A program made the translations under genes and the position numbers. A DNA stretch of 52,864 nucleotides from Bacillota bacterium (lineage in GTDB: Bacteria > Bacillota_I > Bacilli_A > Erysipelotrichales > Erysipelotrichaceae): positions 1 through 52,864 of the forward strand of contig JAEWFD010000009.1 of NCBI GenBank assembly GCA_023388995.1. Reading direction: 5' to 3'. The notes below the pieces were generated by a model that saw only the letters and a list, made by a program, of their open reading frames with translations, did not search any database and was not told where the DNA came from. Each line of letters starts with the position of its first letter. The first letter of the stretch is position 1. Shown here piece by piece: positions 43,141 to 51,008 of the stretch.

Positions 43141-45072
43141 ATGGCTAATTACCAAAAGATCGTTTCCTTTATTATAGAAAATATTGGAGGAAAAGAGAAT
43201 ATCGAAGATGTAACGCACTGTTTAACAAGACTGCGTTTTAAATTGAAAGATGACAGCAAAGTGCATGATGACAAGTTGTCAGCGAGTAAAGAAGTTGTTA
43301 CAACGCAATTTGCAGGCGGGAAATATCAAGTTGTTATTGGAACACATGTAGGAGATGTATATGAAGAAGTCATTCGTCAACTGGGAAGTGTGAATCGCAG
43401 CGGCATGGAAGAAAAAGAAGCTGGATCTCTCATTGATAAGTTTACGTCTACAGTTACGCAAATTGTGACACCTATCTTAGGAGTCTTAGGAGGCTGTGCT
43501 TTAATTCTAGGTCTTTCTTCACTGCTTGTTGCAGTGGGTGTACTTCACGAAGGGGATGGTGCACAAATTATCTTAAATGCAATCGGAAATGCATGCTTAA
43601 CATTTTTCCCGGTTTTACTAGGGTATACAAGTGCCAAGGCATTTAAAATGGATCCCTTTATCGGGATGGTGATTGGTGCTGTCATGATCTTCCCTAATAT
43701 TACGGAGACAATCAATGCAGGTGAGGCGCTGTATACGTTATTTGCAAATAGTGCATTTGCCATGCCCGTGTATAAAACATTCTTTGGAATTCCAATCTTA
43801 TTCCCGTCCACGGGATATGCTTCAACTATGATTCCTATTGTAATGGCAAACTATTTCGCTTCAAAAGTACAGAGCGGCTTAAATAAATCGCTCCCAAGCA
43901 CCGGGAAATACATATTTTTGCCGTTCTTAACGATTTTAATTTCTTCAGTTTCATCTTTATTGCTCATTGGCCCGATTTCAATCGTTCTGACTAACGCAAT
44001 CAGTTTTGGAATTTCGTCTTTAATGTCTATTTCCCCAATCCTTGCTTTTGTTGTTATTACGCTAATTTATCAACCATTGGTTGTATTCGGGTTGCACTGG
44101 GCATTAATTTCAATCGGTATTGTTGAGTTCTTTACAAATGGCAATTCCCTGATTGTTGCGTCCTTGTTCCCGGCAAGTTTTGCCCACCTGGCAGTATGTC
44201 TTGCAGTTTATCTGAAATCAAAGAATGAAAAGACTAAAACAATTGCTCTTCCTGCCGTTATCTCAGCTTGTTTCTGCATTATTGAACCTTCCATTTATGG
44301 AATTACGCTGTCAATCAAGAAAAGATTTGGTATCTGTATGATTGCCGGTATGATTGGCGGAGTTATCTTAGGTGTCGCAAATGCTCCAATGTATGCAGTT
44401 ACGATGGGCGTCACCGGATTTGTCGGGTTTATCAATCCGACGACAGGAAATATCAGTGGTATGATAACTTGTTTGATCGCAATTGCAGTTACGCTTGTAA
44501 CAGCATTTGCATTAACATGGTTTACCTATAAATCAAGTGATGAAGGGGAAGAAAAGAAACCGGCAACACCAGTATCGCATAAAAAGCAAATTATCCTTTC
44601 TCCTATGAAAGGACTCACAAAAGAGTTGTCAGAAATGAGTGACAAAGCATTTGCGAATGGCGGGTTAGGTAAAGGTGTTTGCATTATTCCGACGGAAGGC
44701 AAAGTAGTTGCTCCTTGCGATGGTACGCTTTCCTTAGTCTTTCCAACAGGACATGCAGTAGGTGTGACTAGTGATGATGGTGCTGAAGTATTAATTCATG
44801 TAGGGTTAAATACAGCATTGCTGCCTGAGGGAACATTTCAAAAAAAGAAGCAGCAGGGAGACCGTGTTAAAAAAGGAGAAGTGCTTCTTACCTTCGATCT
44901 GGAGAAACTTATTAAGGAAGGCTGCAATCTGGAAACGGCAGTCATTGTTTCCAACTCAAATGATTACTTGGATGTAGTTGCAGTATGCGGAAAAACGATT
45001 GATTATGCAAATGAACTGTTTGTGACTGTGGTCAGCGAATTGGCTGATCGGAAGAATATCCAGAATGCATAG
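43141..45072 (+). CDS. PTS EIIBCA, beta-glucoside/glucose family
   Basis: 643 aa, three-domain fusion. EIIB with Cys27 in VTHCLTRLRF, EIIC with about ten helices (PTLGV-like VTPILGVLGGCALI, GLHWALISIGI, CIIEPSIYGI), and EIIA(Glc) with His553 in LIHVGLNT. The true start is the ATG at 43141 behind AGGAGG, directly after the LicT-type gene; a 21-codon upstream extension is a shadow. It should transport and phosphorylate a glycoside, with an ADP-ribosylglycohydrolase-fold enzyme encoded 12 nt downstream. Confidence 0.95.
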   Translation: MANYQKIVSFIIENIGGKENIEDVTHCLTRLRFKLKDDSKVHDDKLSASKEVVTTQFAGGKYQVVIGTHVGDVYEEVIRQLGSVNRSGMEEKEAGSLIDKFTSTVTQIVTPILGVLGGCALILGLSSLLVAVGVLHEGDGAQIILNAIGNACLTFFPVLLGYTSAKAFKMDPFIGMVIGAVMIFPNITETINAGEALYTLFANSAFAMPVYKTFFGIPILFPSTGYASTMIPIVMANYFASKVQSGLNKSLPSTGKYIFLPFLTILISSVSSLLLIGPISIVLTNAISFGISSLMSISPILAFVVITLIYQPLVVFGLHWALISIGIVEFFTNGNSLIVASLFPASFAHLAVCLAVYLKSKNEKTKTIALPAVISACFCIIEPSIYGITLSIKKRFGICMIAGMIGGVILGVANAPMYAVTMGVTGFVGFINPTTGNISGMITCLIAIAVTLVTAFALTWFTYKSSDEGEEKKPATPVSHKKQIILSPMKGLTKELSEMSDKAFANGGLGKGVCIIPTEGKVVAPCDGTLSLVFPTGHAVGVTSDDGAEVLIHVGLNTALLPEGTFQKKKQQGDRVKKGEVLLTFDLEKLIKEGCNLETAVIVSNSNDYLDVVAVCGKTIDYANELFVTVVSELADRKNIQNA

Positions 45073-45083
45073 CAGGAGGTATC

Positions 45084-46088
45084 ATGGAAAGAGAAATTAT
45101 TAGAAACAGAGTAAAAGGTGCTTTGGTAGGCTGCGCATATGGTGACGCATTGGGAATGCCGACAGAAATGATGTGCAGAAACTATATCGAAGAATTATTT
45201 CCTGAAGGTGTTCATGAATTTTCGGCTTCTACCAAATATGATTTTATCGGACGGTCGATGAAAGCCGGAGAAATTACGGATGATACGATTAACACGCTTT
45301 TAATTGTTGATATGCTGATCCAAGAAAAAGGTGTTGTTCATACTATGTCGTATTTAACGCATTTGCAAAATTGGATCAAAGACAATCCGGAGAAAAATAA
45401 ATATGTGGCTGGTCCAAGCACCTTGCGTGCATTAGATGCCATTGCAAAAGGCACTGCGATTGAAAAAGCTGGCATCTTTGGAACAACGAATGGCTCGTCA
45501 ATGAAAATAAGCCCGATAGGCATTGTAAGCGATTATCATGAGATGTCTTCACTGGTGGATAACGTTGAAAAAATTTGCTTGCCAACACATAATACGAGTA
45601 TTGCGATTGCAGGTGCCAGTGCTATTGCGGCATGTATCAGTTATGCCATACACGAAGAAAAGCCTATCATTGATCAGCTTTGGCAGATTGCCGTAGAAGC
45701 AGCAACACTAGGCGAACAAAGAGGTTTTGCATTTCCTTCTGCATCACTTGTCAGAAGAATCCAAGCAGTTCGCGAAACAGTCAATTCCAATTCAAAAGAA
45801 ATAGTCATCCAAGAATTGAAAAATTTCTATGGGACCGGTGCAGAAACAATTGAAACTGTTCCGGCAGTACTGGCGATTGTGATCCTTAGCAAAGGAAATC
45901 CGCTAGAAGCTGCGCAAATCAGTGCTGCCATTGGCGGCGATACAGACACGATCGGTGCTATTTCATGCAGCATTTGCGGATGCTTTCAACCAGACTTTCC
46001 GCAAGAGGCGATCGCTACATTGGAAGAAGTAAATGATATTTCTTTTGAAAAACTGGTAGAAGAATTACTTCCTTATGCAGTGTTATAA
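45084..46088 (+). CDS. ADP-ribosylglycohydrolase-fold enzyme in a PTS operon (copy 2)
   Basis: 334 aa. Metal and substrate motifs: AYGDALGMPTE (residues 18-28, Glu28), ITDDT (Thr65-Asp66-Asp67-Thr68) and IGGDTDTIG near the C-terminus, a full set of the ARH3/DraG-type two-Mg2+ ligands. It is separated from EIIBCA by 11 nt with GCAGGAGG between. It is clearly related to the enzyme at 30678 but not nearly identical, so this is not a recent duplication. Inference: it hydrolyses the phosphorylated glycoside imported by EIIBCA, in place of a phospho-beta-glucosidase. Confidence 0.92.
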   Translation: MEREIIRNRVKGALVGCAYGDALGMPTEMMCRNYIEELFPEGVHEFSASTKYDFIGRSMKAGEITDDTINTLLIVDMLIQEKGVVHTMSYLTHLQNWIKDNPEKNKYVAGPSTLRALDAIAKGTAIEKAGIFGTTNGSSMKISPIGIVSDYHEMSSLVDNVEKICLPTHNTSIAIAGASAIAACISYAIHEEKPIIDQLWQIAVEAATLGEQRGFAFPSASLVRRIQAVRETVNSNSKEIVIQELKNFYGTGAETIETVPAVLAIVILSKGNPLEAAQISAAIGGDTDTIGAISCSICGCFQPDFPQEAIATLEEVNDISFEKLVEELLPYAVL

Positions 46089-46137
46089 GTTAGCGATCAT
46101 TTAACTTAGCAGATAAAAGTTGAAGAATGCTATAAAT

Positions 46138-46170
46138 AAAAGAAACTGCTCGAACTAGCGGTTTCTTTTG
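46138..46170 (+). terminator. Terminator of the third PTS operon
   Basis: AAGAAACTGCT pairs with AGCGGTTTCTT (10-11 bp, one mismatch) around CGAACT, followed by TTTG. It lies 50 nt after the ADP-ribosylglycohydrolase-fold gene. Confidence 0.8.
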
Positions 46171-46370
46171 CTCGTATAAAACAGAACAGGCGCTAGAGTA
46201 GTTTGCTTAGCAGCTTCAAATCAAAATCTGATTTTTCTTTTCTTTCTATTCGTTTATATATATACTTATAAGTGACTGCAAATTTAACTTTTCTTTATAG
46301 ACATTTTTTATGTTCAAAACCTATTTTGTTAATTATATTAATTATTGTATTAAATATATTAATATTTAAA

Positions 46371-46399
46371 TTGACAATATTTATTATTTGCTGTATAAC
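46371..46399 (+). promoter_or_regulatory. Sigma-70-type promoter of the ABC exporter pair
   Basis: A perfect TTGACA (46371-46376) and TATAAC (46394-46399) are exactly 17 nt apart, about 75 nt upstream of the first ABC gene in an AT-rich leader. Confidence 0.8.
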
Positions 46400-46473
46400 T
46401 ATAACGAAAGTGATCTTAGCATTTTGCAATTTAGATTGATATCGAAGCGTATAATTATATAAGGAGAAAGATA

Positions 46474-48084
46474 ATGACGGTAATCCAGCTATTGAAGAAA
46501 AATAGAAAACAATTTATCCGCTATATTATTGGGGCATTGATGACAACTATACATGGAATGTCATTTACCTTAGCGCTGTCCAATGCCTTTGGCATTATTG
46601 AAGAACCAACAACAGATGGAGTGGTCAACAGGGTAATAATCACTGTGATTCTAATTCTGATTCCAATTGCTTCGCAATTGATATCGCGCTATTTACGAAT
46701 CGGGTTTATGCGTGATGTTTTGATTCAAGTCAGAACCCTTGCTTATCAAAAAGTTCTCTCTATGTCTTATGGTGAGTATAAAAAGCAATCAAAAGAGTTC
46801 TATATGTCGCATTTGGTTTCTGATATTAATTTATTTGAAAAAGATTTTTTCCTTTCCCTCTTAAATATTATTTACTGCTTCGGCAGCTTTACATTCGGAT
46901 CGCTGCTTCTGATCTGGATTCATCCGCTGATTTCCCTGATGACTGCCGCTATTTCTATCGTTCTATATATGATTACTTTATATTTTGAACCGATTATAAA
47001 AAAAGCAAAAGAAAATACACAAAAAGCAAACGAAGATATTAACGTAGAGATATCCAATGTCTTGAATGGCATGGAGATAATCAAACTGTATCATGTTGAG
47101 GAACAGTTTAAGAACCCTTTTCAACAGATTATTATTCGGCTGGAGAATATTAAGAATATCGCGTTTAAAAAGGATTCCTATCACGAAAGTATCAATTATA
47201 TTATTGCCTCTTCTTATCAAATGCTGATTTTTGTTTATGCGACATATCTATATACCCAAAATAAGCTTAGCATCACATCACTCATATTTGTATTTAACTT
47301 GATGGGCCAAATGATCTGGAGTCTGATCAACGGATTTAACTTTATCAATCGCTTCAAGACATCTATTCTGATATTTAATAAAATTACGAAACAGGAAGAA
47401 GTAAAAGTGGGTAAGCAGTCCATGAAATTCGCATCAACTATTGCTATTTCTAATCTTTCTTATACTTATGACCAAGAATTATTTGTTTTGGAAAACATCA
47501 ATTTTAATATCAAGCACCATACAAAGGTGTTGATCACCGGACCCTCCGGTGTTGGGAAAACTACGCTGCTGAACTGTTTAACGCAAAACTTGCTTGATTA
47601 CCAAGGGTCGATCATGATTGACAATATTGATTTGCAGGATGTGAATCACCAAGAATTTTTGAAGCACTGCGGATACATTCGTCAGGAACATTTCTTGTTT
47701 AATGACAGTATTAAGAACAATATTGTCCTAAATCAAAAATATGATTCCCGGAAACTAGCAAATATCTTAAAAGCGGTCGACCTATACGATTGGATATCCT
47801 CACTGGAGGAGCAGGAAAATCATATTCTTGTTCAAGATGGCAGCAATATCTCAGGAGGGCAGCGTCAGCGAATTAGTATTGCCCGTGAACTCTACCATGA
47901 TAAAGAAGTGTTGTTTATTGATGAACCATCTGCGAGCCTGGATGACTATACTTCGCAAAAAGTGTATGATACATTGCTGGCCCTTGATAAAACAATTGTT
48001 TGTGTTTCGCATCGACATCTTGACTATTTAAAAGAGCGATTCGATCATGTGGTAGATTTGGAAAAGAAAGGAGATAACCAATGA
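46474..48084 (+). CDS. ABC exporter subunit A
   Basis: 536 aa. Six-helix membrane domain, then an ATPase with Walker A GPSGVGKTT (about residues 356-364), the signature ISGGQRQR (about 459-466), Walker B VLFIDEPSASLD and switch His in CVSHRH. AAGGAGA lies before the ATG. The stop codon overlaps the next gene's start by 4 nt (ATGA), so this is one half of a heterodimeric exporter. Substrate unknown; lipid, peptide or drug are all possible. Confidence 0.92.
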   Translation: MTVIQLLKKNRKQFIRYIIGALMTTIHGMSFTLALSNAFGIIEEPTTDGVVNRVIITVILILIPIASQLISRYLRIGFMRDVLIQVRTLAYQKVLSMSYGEYKKQSKEFYMSHLVSDINLFEKDFFLSLLNIIYCFGSFTFGSLLLIWIHPLISLMTAAISIVLYMITLYFEPIIKKAKENTQKANEDINVEISNVLNGMEIIKLYHVEEQFKNPFQQIIIRLENIKNIAFKKDSYHESINYIIASSYQMLIFVYATYLYTQNKLSITSLIFVFNLMGQMIWSLINGFNFINRFKTSILIFNKITKQEEVKVGKQSMKFASTIAISNLSYTYDQELFVLENINFNIKHHTKVLITGPSGVGKTTLLNCLTQNLLDYQGSIMIDNIDLQDVNHQEFLKHCGYIRQEHFLFNDSIKNNIVLNQKYDSRKLANILKAVDLYDWISSLEEQENHILVQDGSNISGGQRQRISIARELYHDKEVLFIDEPSASLDDYTSQKVYDTLLALDKTIVCVSHRHLDYLKERFDHVVDLEKKGDNQ

Positions 48085-49727
48085 AACGAGTAAGATTAGG
48101 ACATATTCCCGCTTTGGTGATCATGACAATAGGATTAGCCGTTTCATCAGCACTCAATGGTGTCTCCATTTATATGCTTCGTTATATTACAGATTACGGC
48201 ATCAACAAAGACATGCCTCGCATGATCGAAACAATAAAAATATTGCTGCTTGTTCTGCTTGTAATTCTGATTGTTGAGTTGCTTAATATTAACTTGAAGG
48301 CAAGTTACTTAAGGAAAAGTCTGATCTTGATGAAGTCAAAGTATATCTCTTTGCTGATGAGTCAGGATATCACACAGCTTCAGAAAGAGAATATATCAAC
48401 ATATCGCTCCAATCTCATTAATGATTTTGATCGCTATGAAGAGAAATATTTACGCAACTTTCTAACTCTGATCAACATGGTTTTTCAATTCTCTGTTTCA
48501 CTGATCCTCGTTGGATTGATCGAAGTTAAACTTGTAGTAGGTGCCTTTGTTTTGCTGTTTGTGTTTGCTTATGTATCAAGCAAATCAAGCAAGCCAATAC
48601 AAAAACAGGAAGAGAAGAAATCAGCTTCTTTGGAAGCATATACGAGTTTTGTAGAGGAATCATTGCAAGGATTTGAGATCATCAAGCAGCATCAGCTGGA
48701 AAAGAAACGGGAACTTGAATTTACGCAAAAAGCAAATCAAGTTCAACAGGACAACCATGCAGTTGATGTGAAAACAACGCATGTTGATGCGCTAAATAAG
48801 CTGATTCAAAATATCGTCATGTTCGGCGCTATTATTGGGGGTTTGCTGTTTGCTCGATCATATGGATCAAGTCTGGGTAGTATTATTGTAATTGCTTCAA
48901 GCTTTGGCAATATTATGTGGCCGATTCAGGAGTTTTCGCCAGTTCTTACTGCAATGAACGGAATCAAAAAAGTAATCGATACCTTTGATCAGAACTTGCA
49001 ACGTCCGCAATTAAATCGATCAATTCATATGTCTGATTTTGATAATCTCACTTTTAACCAAAGTGATCTTGGGTATGATGATGCTGAAGCACCGATATTA
49101 TCCAACGTTGATATATCTGTTAAACGTGGTGAAAAAGTGTTGATTGTCGGATTAAGTGGTGCTGGAAAAAGTACAATATTGAAAACACTGCGCCAATCTA
49201 TTAGGCCGAAACAAGGAACGGTTACACTGGATAATCAAGATATTTTTGCTATAAATGCAGCAGATTATTACAATTTGTTTTCCACCATTGATCAAATCGG
49301 ATTTATCTTTACCGGTACCGTTAAGCAGAATATTACGTTGTTTCAGGATATTGATGAAAAGACCATATTGAATACATTGAATCAAGTCGGTTTGTCCCAT
49401 TTGTCACTTACTGACCAGCTGAAGAACAATGGATCAAATCTCTCCGGCGGGCAGCGAGCACGCTTAATGCTTGCCCGGGCATTATGTTTGAATTCCAAAG
49501 TAATTCTCTGTGATGAGATTTTCTCCAGCCTGCAACATGACATTGCAATGGCAATTGAACGAGATATTCTGGCACTTGACAAAACGATTATTAATGTCAG
49601 TCATATCATTTTTAAAGAACATCTTAGTGCATACGATAAGATATATATTGTTGAGAAACAAACCACGCGCTTGGTATCATCCACGGAAGAAGTATGGGAC
49701 CGGATGATTCTTAGTCATAATTCATAA
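48081..49727 (+). CDS. ABC exporter subunit B
   Basis: 548 aa. Membrane domain plus ATPase with Walker A GLSGAGKST (about residues 354-362), LSGGQRAR (about 453-460) and Walker B VILCDEIFSSLQHD, in which the usual D-loop SALD is replaced, and switch His in NVSHI. Such an uneven pair, with one divergent nucleotide site, is common in heterodimeric exporters. It overlaps subunit A by ATGA and ends just before a strong terminator. Confidence 0.92.
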   Translation: MKRVRLGHIPALVIMTIGLAVSSALNGVSIYMLRYITDYGINKDMPRMIETIKILLLVLLVILIVELLNINLKASYLRKSLILMKSKYISLLMSQDITQLQKENISTYRSNLINDFDRYEEKYLRNFLTLINMVFQFSVSLILVGLIEVKLVVGAFVLLFVFAYVSSKSSKPIQKQEEKKSASLEAYTSFVEESLQGFEIIKQHQLEKKRELEFTQKANQVQQDNHAVDVKTTHVDALNKLIQNIVMFGAIIGGLLFARSYGSSLGSIIVIASSFGNIMWPIQEFSPVLTAMNGIKKVIDTFDQNLQRPQLNRSIHMSDFDNLTFNQSDLGYDDAEAPILSNVDISVKRGEKVLIVGLSGAGKSTILKTLRQSIRPKQGTVTLDNQDIFAINAADYYNLFSTIDQIGFIFTGTVKQNITLFQDIDEKTILNTLNQVGLSHLSLTDQLKNNGSNLSGGQRARLMLARALCLNSKVILCDEIFSSLQHDIAMAIERDILALDKTIINVSHIIFKEHLSAYDKIYIVEKQTTRLVSSTEEVWDRMILSHNS

Positions 49728-49734
49728 GAAATAT

Positions 49735-49777
49735 AATCTCTTTTCCTGATAAAGCATCAGGAAAAGAGATTTTTTCA
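49735..49777 (+). terminator. Strong terminator of the ABC exporter operon
   Basis: AATCTCTTTTCCTGAT and ATCAGGAAAAGAGATT form a perfect 16-bp stem around AAAGC, followed by T6. Its arms are symmetric, so it could also stop transcription from the other side. Confidence 0.95.
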
Positions 49778-49956
49778 GAAATGGATTTGCTTTGTTCTGT
49801 TTGATTATTGCATCATGGAGCTATGCTATTCAGATGAATGAAACAGCTTAACTTTTATTTTCAATGTTATCTCAACTAAATTTTCGTTAATACTTAAGTC
49901 ATGTCAAAGATAGCTGTTATGAATCAATTGCTTAAATAGGATATTATCAGGAAATA

Positions 49957-49965
49957 TGTTATAAT
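49957..49965 (+). promoter_or_regulatory. Extended -10 promoter of the ndk-like gene
   Basis: TGTTATAAT is an extended -10 box (TG-n-TATAAT) about 85 nt upstream of the start. No strong -35 box is needed for this class and none is seen. Confidence 0.55.
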
Positions 49966-50049
49966 CCAGTAAATGATATTGTTCGAATATACAACACAGC
50001 TTTTTTGAAGAGAGATACGTCACGTCTAATAAGTGAAAGGAGACAGAAC

Positions 50050-50532
50050 ATGACACAAAAAACATTTTTAATGCTTAAGCCAGATGCGTTTCATAACAAG
50101 TTAAATGATATATTAATGAATGAACTTACAGCAAAAGGTTTGCATATTGAAGTAAGCAAAGAGATTGATATCGATATAGAGGTTATGAAAACACTTTTAG
50201 AGCATTACCATGAAGTAATTGACCGGATGGGGAAATCGTTTAACTTTGCAGGAAAACTCTTTAATTCATTCTACTTTAGTGAATCAAAGAAAATCTTAAT
50301 TATGGCTGTGTCATATGAGGAAGCAGATGTCATTGATTACACAAGAAACCTAATCGGGAAAACCGAACCTATAAGTGCAAATCCAAACTCGCTTCGCGGA
50401 AAATACAGCAAAGATAGTTATGATAAGGCGGAACAAGATATACGCTTGGTTAATAATCTGATTCATGCTTCTGATTCGCATGAAAGTGCGGAGCGTGAAC
50501 TTAAGATTTGGATGAGATATCTAGGATCTTAA
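50050..50532 (+). CDS. ndk: Nucleoside diphosphate kinase-like protein
   Basis: 160 aa. TFLMLKPDAFHN at the start (Lys10), NSLRGKYS in the middle and NLIHASDSHESAERELKIWM with the phospho-histidine His139 match Ndk, which balances NTP pools. Several positions are unlike the standard ~130-140-aa protein, so it is a divergent member. ATG at 50050 is chosen for AAAGGAGA just upstream; the frame from 50005 is a non-family extension. MGMT-domain gene follows 60 nt later. Confidence 0.85.
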   Translation: MTQKTFLMLKPDAFHNKLNDILMNELTAKGLHIEVSKEIDIDIEVMKTLLEHYHEVIDRMGKSFNFAGKLFNSFYFSESKKILIMAVSYEEADVIDYTRNLIGKTEPISANPNSLRGKYSKDSYDKAEQDIRLVNNLIHASDSHESAERELKIWMRYLGS

Positions 50533-50592
50533 ATTTAGAATTTATTTGATTAAACAACAAAGTTGCTGATGAATAAAGCAGGAGGTACTGTG

Positions 50593-50889
50593 ATGATCGA
50601 TGATTCTTTTGCGTATCTTGTACTTTCTATTGTTGAAGAAATTCCAAGAGGCAAAGTTCTAACCTATGGACGCCTTGCGTCATTAGCAGGATATCCGAGA
50701 AATTCGCGGTTAATTGGAAAGGTGCTCTCCGGTGCTTCTTTATATGGAGAATTTCCGTGTCATCGTGTTGTGAATAGCGCAGGCAGGCTTGTGCCTGGAT
50801 GGGACGAGCAGTATAATCTTCTTGCAAAGGAAGGAGTTACGTTTAAGAAGTCCGGTCATGTTAATCTGAATGTTCATTTATGGCAATGA
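50593..50889 (+). CDS. MGMT-domain protein (alkyltransferase-like, with active Cys)
   Basis: 98 aa, only the C-terminal DNA-binding/transfer domain of O6-alkylguanine-DNA alkyltransferase: PRGKVLTYGRLASLAGYPRN, the arginine finger Arg39, and the active loop FPCHRVV with Cys56. Classic ATL proteins have Trp or Ala at this position; the cysteine here means it could still accept an alkyl group. The ATG at 50593 follows GGAGG. It shares its transcript with the ndk-like gene. Confidence 0.88.
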   Translation: MIDDSFAYLVLSIVEEIPRGKVLTYGRLASLAGYPRNSRLIGKVLSGASLYGEFPCHRVVNSAGRLVPGWDEQYNLLAKEGVTFKKSGHVNLNVHLWQ

Positions 50890-50982
50890 GTTTGATATCG
50901 CTAACCTTATTTGTTCTGCAGGGATGTTAAAACAATTAGTGATTGAACTAAATGGAAAGAAATAACTAAGCTATCATAAAAC

Positions 50983-51008
50983 AAAGTCCGCGGATAGGCG
51001 GACTTTTT
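50983..51008 (+). terminator. Terminator before the group II intron
   Basis: AAAGTCCGC-GGATAG-GCGGACTTT is a perfect 9-bp stem with T5. It ends the ndk-MGMT operon, and the group II intron begins right after it, the target preference of group IIC introns. Confidence 0.9.

Noticed and set aside
46474..49727. ABC pair as a lantibiotic or peptidase-containing exporter
   Set aside because: No C39 peptidase domain, no precursor peptide and no modification enzymes are nearby.
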